Part shown: positions 53,864 to 64,000 of the stretch, piece by piece
Position numbering within the stretch: the stretch's first letter is position 1
How the letters are laid out: each line of letters starts with the position of its first letter
Assembly (NCBI RefSeq): GCF_000468495.1
Contig: NC_022444.1
Span: 3,061,681-3,125,680, forward strand
Length of the DNA: 64,000 nt
Direction of reading: 5' to 3'
From: Megalodesulfovibrio gigas DSM 1382 = ATCC 19364
GTDB lineage: Bacteria > Desulfobacterota > Desulfovibrionia > Desulfovibrionales > Desulfovibrionaceae
Notes under the pieces: model-generated
Databases searched by the model: none
What the model was told of the DNA's origin: nothing
Seen by the model: the letters and a program-made list of their open reading frames with translations, nothing else
Made by a program: the position numbers and the translations under genes

Positions 53864-54639
53864 ACGAGCCTTCCCAGCCGGAACAGCCGGCACAGCCGAT
53901 ACCAGCGGCACGGCCCATCCGACTCATCACCGTGGCCGGGCCGCCGGCCTGCGGCAAGACGGCGGTGGTGGCCAAGACCTGCGGCAGGCTGCGCGAAGCC
54001 GGAGTCTCCACGGCGGTGATCAAGTTCGACTGCCTGCAGACCAGGGACGACACCCTGTACCGGGCCGCCGGCGTGCCCGTGAGCGTGGCCCTTTCCGGCG
54101 GGCTGTGTCCGGACCATTTCTTCGCCTCCAACCTGGAAGAGGCCTTTGACTGGGCGCAGGAGACCGGGGCGGACTGTTGCATCATCGAGACTGCCGGCCT
54201 GTGCAACCGCTGCTCCCCGCACTTGCGCGGCGTGATGGCCCTGTGCATCATCGACAACCTGATGGGCATTGATGCACCGGAAAAAATCGGCCCCATGCTC
54301 CGGCTGGCCGATCTGGTGCTGGTGACCAAGGGCGATCTCGTGTCCCAGGCCGAACGCGAGGTCTATCGCCATCGCATCCGTCAGATGAACAGCCGCGCCG
54401 TCATCCGCCACGTCAACGGCCTCACCGGCCAGGGCTGTCAGGAACTGGCGCAGATTCTGGCCATGGCCCCGGCCGTCTCCTCGGTGACGGACATGAAGCT
54501 GCGCTTCTCCATGCCCGCGGCCGTCTGCTCCTACTGCCTGAGCGAAACACGCATCGGCTCGAAATATCAGAAAGGCAACGTGCGCAAGGCGGATTTCGGC
54601 ATCCGGCCCGTCCAGCAGGAGGCGCAGCATGGGGAGTGA
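53860..54639 (+). CDS. HypB/CobW-like P-loop NTPase, cysteine-rich
   Basis: Walker A is GPPACGKT near residue 27, the switch/Walker B region is IIETAGLCNRCSPHLRG, and the base-specificity motif is TKGD, all typical of the SIMIBI GTPases HypB and CobW. A C-terminal CSYC pair (SETRIGSKYQKGN follows) and many other cysteines suggest metal binding. HypB inserts nickel into hydrogenase and CobW relatives handle cobalt or zinc. Here the partners are the substrate-binding-fold protein and the ABC ATPase, with 4- and 11-base overlaps, so a metallocentre-assembly role is inferred. Confidence 0.75.
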   Translation: MNEPSQPEQPAQPIPAARPIRLITVAGPPACGKTAVVAKTCGRLREAGVSTAVIKFDCLQTRDDTLYRAAGVPVSVALSGGLCPDHFFASNLEEAFDWAQETGADCCIIETAGLCNRCSPHLRGVMALCIIDNLMGIDAPEKIGPMLRLADLVLVTKGDLVSQAEREVYRHRIRQMNSRAVIRHVNGLTGQGCQELAQILAMAPAVSSVTDMKLRFSMPAAVCSYCLSETRIGSKYQKGNVRKADFGIRPVQQEAQHGE

Positions 54640-55423
54640 GACCACCATCCGCGCCATTACCGTGACTGCCGGCCAGGACAAGACCGGACTTCCCGAGGCC
54701 CTGGATCTGACCTTCCGCACCGGCGAGGTGGTGGCCCTGCTGGGCCCCACGGGATCGGGCAAGAGCCGGCTGCTCTCGGACATCGAATCCCTGGCCGACG
54801 GCGACACCCCCTCCGGCCGCCGCCTGCTGCTGGACGGCCGCGCCCCCACCGCCGAGGAGCGCTTTGCCCTGCATGGCCGGCTGGTGGCCCAGCTGACCCA
54901 GAACATGAACTTCGTGCTGGACATGGGCGCCCAGGACTTCATTGCCGCCCATGCGGAAAGCCGCGGCATCGCCGATCCTCCCGCCGCAGCCCGTCAGGTG
55001 ATCGATGCGGCCAATGCCCTGGCCGGCGAACCCTTCGCCCCGCACACCCAGCTGACGCAACTCTCCGGCGGGCAGTCCCGGGCCTTGATGATCGCGGACA
55101 CAGCCCTGCTGAGCTGGTCCCCGGTGCTGCTCCTGGACGAGATCGAGAACGCCGGCGTGGACAAGCGCGCCGCCATGCGGCTGCTGCTCAACAGCGAGAA
55201 AATCGTCGTCATCGCCACGCATGATCCGGTGCTGGCCCTCAGCGCAGACCGGCGGGTGGTCATCGCCAACGGCGCCGTGGCCGCCATCCTCACCCGCACC
55301 CCGGCAGAGGAAGCCCTGCTGGCCCGGCTGGCCGGCCTGGAAAACGGCTTGGCCGCCCTGCGTCAGCAATTGCGTACAGGCGGGGAACTGGGAGACTGGG
55401 CAGCATTTTTTCAGGAGAAATAG
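54629..55423 (+). CDS. ABC ATPase without a permease gene
   Basis: This 264-residue nucleotide-binding domain is complete: GPTGSGKS, a Q-loop-like TQNMNF, signature LSGGQSRALMIA, Walker B VLLLDEIENAG and VIATHDP. It starts 11 bases inside the end of the NTPase gene, with AGGAGG upstream, so it is tightly coupled. No membrane partner is encoded in the operon. It could power a soluble assembly step, as some UvrA- or SufC-type ABC ATPases do, or use a permease encoded elsewhere. Confidence 0.8.
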   Translation: MGSETTIRAITVTAGQDKTGLPEALDLTFRTGEVVALLGPTGSGKSRLLSDIESLADGDTPSGRRLLLDGRAPTAEERFALHGRLVAQLTQNMNFVLDMGAQDFIAAHAESRGIADPPAAARQVIDAANALAGEPFAPHTQLTQLSGGQSRALMIADTALLSWSPVLLLDEIENAGVDKRAAMRLLLNSEKIVVIATHDPVLALSADRRVVIANGAVAAILTRTPAEEALLARLAGLENGLAALRQQLRTGGELGDWAAFFQEK

Positions 55424-55527
55424 GCCACTCGCAGACACCGCAATTCTCGTCCACCCCCCTTGCAAGGCCCCGGCCTGGAAGGATAGGGTCCGTACATCCA
55501 CCTCACCTTTTTGCACAAGGAGCCCCC

Positions 55528-55854
55528 ATGAGACAGCTGATGAAGACGGCCATGATCGCGGCCAGCCTGGTGGCGCTGTGCGCCTCCCCGGCCATGGCCA
55601 AGAAGCAGGGCATCCAGGACATTGATTTTTCTCAGATCACCTGCGGGGATTTCGTGGCCGATCTGCAAACCGCCAGCGCCGAGGATGTGGGCGTGATCTT
55701 CATGTGGCTGGACGGCTACCTGAGCGGCGTGAGCGGCGATACCACCCTGCGCTGGGACGGCATGCAGGATTTCGGCACCAATCTGGTGGATCTTTGCAAA
55801 AAAAAGCCCCGAATGAAGGTGCTTGACGCTTCCGAGGAAGTGGGCATCGAGTAG
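55528..55854 (+). CDS. HdeA/HdeB-like small periplasmic protein
   Basis: A signal peptide (MKTAMIAASLVALCASPAMA) is followed by about 85 residues with the HdeA-type pattern: Cys in ITCGDF, a central MWLDGYLSGV and a second Cys in LVDLCKKKP. HdeA proteins are acid-activated chaperones held by one disulfide. AAGGAG lies seven bases before the ATG. The gene stands alone between the ABC operon and a hairpin terminator. Confidence 0.75.
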   Translation: MRQLMKTAMIAASLVALCASPAMAKKQGIQDIDFSQITCGDFVADLQTASAEDVGVIFMWLDGYLSGVSGDTTLRWDGMQDFGTNLVDLCKKKPRMKVLDASEEVGIE

Positions 55855-55892
55855 CGTTTCCGGATTCTGCCTTCTGGAACAAAGGCGTCGCA

Positions 55893-55925
55893 AGGGGGAA
55901 CCCCTTTTTCCACAACGGGTTCCCC
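55893..55925 (+). terminator. GGGGGAACCC/GGGTTCCCCC hairpin terminator
   Basis: A perfect 10-bp stem (55893-55902 and 55916-55925) with a 13-base loop lies 38 bases after the HdeA-like stop. Same stem sequence family as the hairpins at 24914 and 48114. Confidence 0.7.
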
Positions 55926-55965
55926 CCGGAAACCCCTGAAGCCCGCCGCGGCGCTGGAGAGCAGC

Positions 55966-56481
55966 ATGCAGATCCGACCGGAAGTTCCGCACGAATTCCC
56001 CGCCATCTTCGCCCTGGTGCAGCGCGCCTTCGCCACGGCGCGCGTCTCCAACGGGCAGGAGCAGCATTTTGTGGACCGCCTGCGCGCCAGCACGGGCTAC
56101 CTCCCGGATCTGGCCCTGGTGGGGGAAGAACATGGCGAGCTCCTCGGCCACATCATGCTGACGCGAACCCATGTGGAAACCAGCGCCGGCCCCCATCCCC
56201 TGCTGCTGCTGGGACCGGTGGCCATCGTGCCGGAGCGCAGGGGCCAGGGCCTCGGCTCGCAGCTCATCCGCGACACCCTTCGCCGCGCCCAAGGCCAGGG
56301 ACACACGGCCGTCATCCTGGTGGGGGATCCCGCCTTTTATACCCGGCTGGGCTTCCAGGCGGCCGCGACCTTCGGCATTGCCAATACCAACGACATCCCG
56401 GATCAATACGTCCTTGCCTGCGAGCTTGCACCCGGCGCGTTGAAAAATGCCGGTGGCGGGGCAATCACCTTCGAGGTGTAG
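55966..56481 (+). CDS. GNAT-family N-acetyltransferase (YhbS-like)
   Basis: Single GNAT domain of 171 residues: LLGHIMLTRTHV, the acetyl-CoA loop VAIVPERRGQGLGSQLI, and GDPAFYTRLGFQAA. YhbS-type proteins acetylate small molecules or peptides; the substrate cannot be told. The ATG is preceded by GGAGAG. It is upstream of, but probably separate from, the giant sensor gene. Confidence 0.85.
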   Translation: MQIRPEVPHEFPAIFALVQRAFATARVSNGQEQHFVDRLRASTGYLPDLALVGEEHGELLGHIMLTRTHVETSAGPHPLLLLGPVAIVPERRGQGLGSQLIRDTLRRAQGQGHTAVILVGDPAFYTRLGFQAAATFGIANTNDIPDQYVLACELAPGALKNAGGGAITFEV

Positions 56482-56667
56482 CCGCACGAGCCATCGTTTC
56501 CTTGCATATTGTTGAGGTCGCCGATATGGTTTCCGTGCAATGGCGAGATCCGGGTTGACGTTGACGCCAGGCGGGGGCTTGGTGACACGATTGCAGCCGG
56601 ACCAGGCTGTCAGCCTCTGCCGACAGCTGCAGGACTCATTGGACTCACAGGACCGGGGGGAACGATC

Positions 56668-59600
56668 GTGCGACTGGCCTTGGCTGTGCTTGCATTGCTG
56701 CTGTGTTCCACGCCCGCCCGTGCGCAGGAGGCGACGTCCATCGTCTACAACGCCGGCGTGGCGCCGCTGAAGTTCGAGGACGCCGCCGGGCTGCCCGCGG
56801 GCATTCTGCCGGATATCTGGCGGTTGTGGGCCGAGAAGACCGGGCGCGCCATCCAGTTTCTGCGCACCGAGACCTTCAACGAATCCCTGGAGATGGTGAA
56901 GGACGGCCGGGCCGCGCTGAACGCCGGGCTGTTCCGCACACCGGAGCGCGAGGCCTTCCTGGAGTTCTCCGACCCTGTCTTCACCCTCAATTATTTCGTG
57001 TTCACGCACCCCTCAATCAAGATGGCCACCAGCCTGTACGAGCTGCAGGGGATGGTGGTGGGCGTGCCGCAGGGGGGCTTCACGCGCGATCTGGTCAGCA
57101 TCAGCATCCCCGCACACCTCATCCGCGAATACCCAAGCAACGAGGCGCTGTTCCAGGCGGCGCTGCGGGGGGAGATCAAGGCCTTCGTGTCCACGGAACT
57201 GGCCCTGCTCTATTTTCTGGACCAGAACCGGCTGGCCAACACCTTCGGTTACGACAAGGCCGCCCCGCTCTCCAGCCAGACGTACTGCGCCGCGGCCCGC
57301 AAGGGCGACACCGCGCGCATTGCCGAGGTCAACGCCGGTCTGGCCCGCATCAGCGAGGCGGAGCGCGCGGCCCTGCTGCAGCGCTGGCTCGTGTCCGGCG
57401 TGAAGACCATCCCCCCGGCGCTCGCCGGCATGCTTACCGTCGAAGAGCGCGAATTCCTGGCGCGCAAACGCGTCCTCACCGTGCACAACGAAAGCGACTG
57501 GGCGCCCTTCAATTTTCAAGAGAACGGCGCACCGCGCGGATTTTCCATTGATTACATTCGCCTGCTGGCCGAAAAGACCGGGCTGGAGGTGGAATTCATC
57601 AGCGGCTTCAGCTGGGATCAGTATCAGGAGATGCTCAGGGCCGGGCAGCTGGACGTGATGATGAACATCGTCATCACGCCGGATCGCAGCGAATACATGA
57701 CCTTCACCCCGTCGTACGTCGATATGGCCCGCATGCTCTACACCCGCAAGGATGAGCCCCACATGGGCGCCATTGCGGATCTGTTCGGCAAGCGCTTCGC
57801 GGTGCCCAAGGGATTTTATTATCAGGAACTGCTGGCCGCGTACCCGGAAATCGAAATCGTGGAGGTCCGGGACACCACCGAAGCCGTCCTGGCCGTCTCC
57901 TCCGGCAGGGCGGACCTGCTGCTTGCGCCCATGCCCGTGGTCAACTACCTGAGCGAACAGCTCCAGGTCACCAACCTGGAGGTGGGGGGCATGGTCCCGG
58001 AACTGGACCCGGGACCGACGCCGGGCGGCGCCGTCCCCCTGCACATGGCCATCTCCCGCAACCAGGCCATGCTGGCGGAAATCCTGACCAAAGGAATGAC
58101 GCTGATTACCCCGGCCGAGGTGGCCGCCCTGAAGGCCGCCTGGCTGACGCCCCGGGCAGGCGAAGCCGCGGAACCGCAACTGCGGTTCACGCCGGCGCAG
58201 GAGGCCTGGCTCCGGGCGCACCCGTCCTTCCGCATGGCCGCTTCCACGGACTGGCCGCCCTTTGAGCTGACCACGGCCACGGGCACCTATGGCGGCGTGA
58301 TTCCGGAATATGTCCAGTGGCTGCAGCAGGCCTTGTCCATCACCATGCAGCCGGTGTCTGGCATGTTGTGGCCGGAAGCGCTGCAGGCAGCCCGCGACGG
58401 CCGCATCGACATCCTGCCCGCCGTCACCCCCAACGATGAACGCCGGGCCTTCCTGCACTTCACCCGACCATACCTGACCCTGCCCATCGTCATCGCCACC
58501 CGAGACGATGCAGACTATGTGGACAGCCTGGAACGGCTGGCCGGCAAGCCCCTGGCCGTGGTCCGGGATCACATCGTCCAGCACTATCTTGAGCGCGACC
58601 ACCCGGACATCCCCCTGCTGCTGACGGACACCTCCGAAGAGGCCGTGCGCGCCGTGGTGGATGGGCGCGCCTTCGCCCTGGTGGAAAACGGGGCCGTGCT
58701 GCACTATCTGGAACGCCGGCTGGGATTGAAGAACCTCAAGGTGGCCGGCCCCACGCCGTACACGTATGAGCTGGCCATGGCCGTGCGCCAGGATCTGCCC
58801 GAGCTGGCGGCCATCCTGGATCAGGCCCTGGCGGCCGTTCCCGAGACGGACAGGACCGTGTTCTATGAGCGCTGGATCAATGTGCATTTTGAACGCACTG
58901 TGGACTGGACCGCCGTGCGGCGGGTGGGCCTCACCCTGGCTGTCTTCGTGGGGGGCATCCTGGTGGCCGTGTTCATCTGGAACCGGCGGCTGGCCCGGGA
59001 AGTGGCCGTGCGCACCCGCGCCGAGGAAGCCCTGCGCGATGCCGAGGCCCGCAGCCGGCTGGTGCTGGAATCTGCCGGGGAAGGCATCTTCGGCATGGAC
59101 GCCAACGGCGCGCTGCTGTTCATCAACACCGCCGCCTGCGAAATGCTGGGATTGGATCACGACGACGCCATCGGCCAGGATGTGCATGCCCTCATCCACC
59201 ACAGCCATGCCGACGGCACACCCTACCCTCGGGAACAAAGCCCCATGCACCGCTCCTGCACCCAGAGCGTGGTGCATCGCATCGAAAATGAGGTGCTCTG
59301 GCGGGCGGATGGCACGAGCTTTCCCGCGGAATACACCACCGCTCCCCTGCGCAAGGGCGAGGACATCGCCGGCGCGGTGGTCACTTTCCGCAACATCACG
59401 GAGCGTCTGGCCACCCGCCGGGCCCTGGCCGAGAAGCAGAACTTTCTGCAGTCCGTCATCGACAACTCCAGCGCCCTCATCTACGTGAAAGATCTCCAGG
59501 GCCGCTACATCCTGGGCAACCAGACCTGGCGACGCACCAGCGCCGCGGCCTTTGCCGAGCCCATCGGCCTGACAGATGCTGATCTCTTCCCCGAGGCCCT

Positions 59601-60306
59601 GGCCCGGCAACTGCAGGAAAACGACCGCACCGTCATCGAATCTCTCCGCCCGCACAGCTGGGAAGAAATCGTCACCAATTCCCAGGGTGAACGCATTGAT
59701 TATTATTCCATCAAGTTCCCCCTGCTGGATGCGGACGGCAAGCCCTACGCCGTATGCGGCATGTCCACAGACATTACCGAACGCAAGAAAACCGAGGCCG
59801 CCCTGCAGGAAAGCGAAAAGCGCCACCGGGTGATCTTCGAGAAGTCCCCCCTGGGCATGATCCTTTTTTCCAAGGACGGCACCATCATGGACTGCAACGA
59901 CAAATTCGTGGAGCTCATGGGTTCGCCGCGGGAAAAGCTCATCGGCTTCAATACCGCCCGGCAGAGCACGCCCAACATGCGGGCCACCCTGCGACGGGCC
60001 CTGGACGGCGAGGCCACGGTGTTCGAGGATGAATACACCTCCGTCACCGGCGGCAGAACCATGGTCCTGCGGGCATCCTTCAATCCCATCAATCCGAACA
60101 CCCGTCCCACTGGCGTCATTGCCACAGTGGAGGACATCACCGAGCGCCGGCGCATCGAGCAACAACTGCGCAGCAACTTCGAGGAGCTGGAGCGCTTCAA
60201 CCGCCTGGTGGTGGGCCGGGAGGAGCGCATGATCCAGCTCAAACAGGAAATCAACACCCTGCTCGCCGCCCAAGGTCTGGCAGGCAAGTACAACATCGTC
60301 CAGTGA
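56668..60306 (+). CDS. Giant sensor: three periplasmic solute-binding domains, TM helix and three PAS domains, no kinase
   Basis: Signal peptide (about 1-20, ending PARAQ), then three type II solute-binding (SBP_bac_3/BvgS-like) domains at about 25-250, 260-495 and 505-745, one TM helix (753-771) and PAS domains near 790, 924 and 1051. The C-terminal 50 residues are a coiled coil (EELERFNRLVVGREERMIQLK). There is no HisKA or ATPase domain. BvgS/EvgS carry one or two such periplasmic domains and their own kinase, so this looks like a sensor split from its kinase, which is encoded two genes downstream. The GTG has a GGGGGGAAC ribosome-binding site. Confidence 0.8.
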   Translation: MRLALAVLALLLCSTPARAQEATSIVYNAGVAPLKFEDAAGLPAGILPDIWRLWAEKTGRAIQFLRTETFNESLEMVKDGRAALNAGLFRTPEREAFLEFSDPVFTLNYFVFTHPSIKMATSLYELQGMVVGVPQGGFTRDLVSISIPAHLIREYPSNEALFQAALRGEIKAFVSTELALLYFLDQNRLANTFGYDKAAPLSSQTYCAAARKGDTARIAEVNAGLARISEAERAALLQRWLVSGVKTIPPALAGMLTVEEREFLARKRVLTVHNESDWAPFNFQENGAPRGFSIDYIRLLAEKTGLEVEFISGFSWDQYQEMLRAGQLDVMMNIVITPDRSEYMTFTPSYVDMARMLYTRKDEPHMGAIADLFGKRFAVPKGFYYQELLAAYPEIEIVEVRDTTEAVLAVSSGRADLLLAPMPVVNYLSEQLQVTNLEVGGMVPELDPGPTPGGAVPLHMAISRNQAMLAEILTKGMTLITPAEVAALKAAWLTPRAGEAAEPQLRFTPAQEAWLRAHPSFRMAASTDWPPFELTTATGTYGGVIPEYVQWLQQALSITMQPVSGMLWPEALQAARDGRIDILPAVTPNDERRAFLHFTRPYLTLPIVIATRDDADYVDSLERLAGKPLAVVRDHIVQHYLERDHPDIPLLLTDTSEEAVRAVVDGRAFALVENGAVLHYLERRLGLKNLKVAGPTPYTYELAMAVRQDLPELAAILDQALAAVPETDRTVFYERWINVHFERTVDWTAVRRVGLTLAVFVGGILVAVFIWNRRLAREVAVRTRAEEALRDAEARSRLVLESAGEGIFGMDANGALLFINTAACEMLGLDHDDAIGQDVHALIHHSHADGTPYPREQSPMHRSCTQSVVHRIENEVLWRADGTSFPAEYTTAPLRKGEDIAGAVVTFRNITERLATRRALAEKQNFLQSVIDNSSALIYVKDLQGRYILGNQTWRRTSAAAFAEPIGLTDADLFPEALARQLQENDRTVIESLRPHSWEEIVTNSQGERIDYYSIKFPLLDADGKPYAVCGMSTDITERKKTEAALQESEKRHRVIFEKSPLGMILFSKDGTIMDCNDKFVELMGSPREKLIGFNTARQSTPNMRATLRRALDGEATVFEDEYTSVTGGRTMVLRASFNPINPNTRPTGVIATVEDITERRRIEQQLRSNFEELERFNRLVVGREERMIQLKQEINTLLAAQGLAGKYNIVQ

Positions 60307-60331
60307 CCGGCGATCCGTCCGGGAGGCAAGC

Positions 60332-60865
60332 ATGTTCAAGGAAGCGCGACGCGAGCTGTTGTTCGACTGGGGCATGATCGGCGATATCGGCGCTGGCCGG
60401 CCAAACCTGGGCCCGCACACCGACGTGAGCATCTACCGCCTGATGCAGTTCACCCTGCGTGACGTGATGATCCATCGACTCGGCGTCCAGGCCACGGACG
60501 ACATCTTCCGCACGGCCGGCGAGCTGGCCGGGCGGGAATTCTGCAGGAACTTCATCGACACCGCCTGGGACTTCAATACATTTTTCACGCGCACCAAGGA
60601 CTTGCTGGAGCAGTTGAAGGTGGGCATGCTGCGCGTGGAATCGGCCGACCTGGAACGCATGGAACTGACGCTGACCGTGGCCGAAGACCTGGACTGCTCC
60701 GGCCTGCCCGTATGCGACGAGACCGTGTGCGTGTATGATGAAGGCTTCCTGGCCGGCCTGCTGGGGGAATACTCCGGCAAGCCCTTTGCCGTGAAGGAAG
60801 TGGACTGCTGGTGCTCCGGCGACCGCGTGTGCCGGTTCCACGCCACCCCGTTGGATGACGCCTGA
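60332..60865 (+). CDS. V4R-domain protein, 177 aa
   Basis: This matches the V4R (4-vinyl reductase) domain: helical N half, then CSGLPVCDETVCVYDEGFLAGLLGEYSG and VKEVDCWCSGDRVCRF, with the conserved cysteines and the closing Cys-x-Phe. V4R domains bind small hydrophobic ligands or metals and often occur beside sensors. It lies 25 bases after the giant sensor and two bases before the hybrid kinase start, so it is likely a signal-relay or ligand-sensing subunit in this phosphorelay. Confidence 0.8.
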   Translation: MFKEARRELLFDWGMIGDIGAGRPNLGPHTDVSIYRLMQFTLRDVMIHRLGVQATDDIFRTAGELAGREFCRNFIDTAWDFNTFFTRTKDLLEQLKVGMLRVESADLERMELTLTVAEDLDCSGLPVCDETVCVYDEGFLAGLLGEYSGKPFAVKEVDCWCSGDRVCRFHATPLDDA

Positions 60866-60867
60866 TC

Positions 60868-63639
<2,772 letters not shown>

Positions 63640-63642
63640 CGC

Positions 63643-64000
63643 ATGACATCCGCGCCGCAGTCCCGCGTGCTCATTGTGGACGACACCCCGGAAAACATCC
63701 AGGTGCTCATGGAAACCCTGCGAGGCGAGCACGCCCTGCAGGCCGCCAAGGACGGCGAAAAGGCCCTGCGCCTGGCCTTTGCCGCACCGCATCCCGATCT
63801 CGTACTCCTGGACATCATGATGCCGGGCATGGACGGGTACGAGGTCTGCCGCCGCCTGAAAGCCGATGTGCGCACCAAGGACATCCCCGTCCTGTTCATC
63901 ACCGCCCTGACCGAAGAAGAGGACGAAGCCCGCGGCCTGGCTCTGGGCGCCGTGGACTACATCACCAAACCCTTCCGCCCCGGACTGGTGAAGATGCGCG
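63643..64000 (+). CDS. Response regulator, cut by the window end
   Basis: The receiver begins SRVLIVDDTPENIQVLMETL, with the acceptor Asp in VLLDIMMPGMDGYEVC, the Thr in FITALTEEED and the Lys in YITKPFRP. About 119 residues are visible and the frame is open at the window edge, so an output domain (HD-GYP, GGDEF or other) may follow. It overlaps the promoterless junction with the hybrid kinase and is the likely terminal acceptor of the phosphorelay. Confidence 0.85.
   Translation, partial: MTSAPQSRVLIVDDTPENIQVLMETLRGEHALQAAKDGEKALRLAFAAPHPDLVLLDIMMPGMDGYEVCRRLKADVRTKDIPVLFITALTEEEDEARGLALGAVDYITKPFRPGLVKMR

Noticed and set aside
57013-60432. A 1139-residue minus-strand frame over the giant sensor
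   Set aside because: Low-complexity His/Gln/Gly composition and antisense to recognisable domains.

Overview
The window is GC-rich (Pro/Ala/Gly/Arg-rich proteins, GCC/CTG-heavy codon use) and densely coding on both strands. The mix of genes suggests a Desulfovibrio-like sulfate-reducing deltaproteobacterium: a sigma54 regulator beside a NifX-like protein, several large sensor kinases, a V4R protein, a Cys-cluster HAMP kinase, paired PEP-dikinase-like proteins, and an OlsF-like acyltransferase. This is an inference; there is no rRNA, tRNA or other diagnostic marker gene in the window. I saw no insertion sequence, CRISPR array, phage gene or replication origin.

Layout. 1-1.4 kb: half of a terminator hairpin cut by the window edge, then three small genes including a zinc-ribbon protein. 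1.4-5.9 kb: an RsbW-like anti-sigma ATPase divergent from a sensor-fused MFS transporter and an unknown protein. 5.8-11.8 kb (minus): a glycosyltransferase, two tandem PIG-V-like membrane mannosyltransferases, an orphan ABC substrate-binding protein and an alanine-racemase-fold protein. 11.8-14.8 kb: an RsbU/SpoIIE-type phosphatase divergent from a PP2C phosphatase. 14.7-18.7 kb (minus): a proline-rich lipoprotein, small unknown proteins and a PAS histidine kinase, with an AT-rich island at 16.37-16.64 kb. 18.9-24.9 kb: PHP phosphatase, OlsF-like ornithine-lipid acyltransferase, thioesterase, ModF-like double ABC ATPase, a TrpF-like protein lacking the catalytic Cys, and a 37-residue His-tailed membrane peptide.

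25-37.2 kb is the most coherent and least familiar block. A sigma54 activator and a NifX-like protein precede a strong sigma54-type promoter with an upstream inverted repeat. After that come a PEP-dikinase-like protein (with one frame break), a PhnD-like lipoprotein, a sensor kinase with an eight-Cys cluster in its HAMP region, a response regulator, a second PEP-dikinase-like protein, and a tyrosine/dual-specificity phosphatase fused to a YkgJ-like metal-binding domain. This looks like a signalling or phosphotransfer module. 37.2-41.5 kb (minus): a MacAB-type export operon. 41.5-42.4 kb: two EF-hand proteins. 42.4-48.1 kb: a B12-radical-SAM/glycosyltransferase fusion divergent from Wza-like and Wzc-like polysaccharide export genes. 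48.2-50.8 kb (minus): a membrane Ser/Thr kinase and two tiny genes.

50.9-55.9 kb: a periplasmic protein, a patatin lipoprotein, a three-gene operon (cytoplasmic substrate-binding-fold protein, HypB/CobW-like NTPase, ABC ATPase with no permease) that may build or deliver a metal or cofactor, and an HdeA-like protein. 56-64 kb: a GNAT enzyme, then what looks like a BvgS-type phosphorelay split over several genes: a 1212-residue sensor with three periplasmic solute-binding domains and three PAS domains but no kinase, a V4R protein, a HAMP-kinase-REC-REC-Hpt protein, and a response regulator cut by the window end. A GGGGGAACC/GGTTCCCCC hairpin recurs at three gene ends, and a fourth copy may be the one cut by the left edge.
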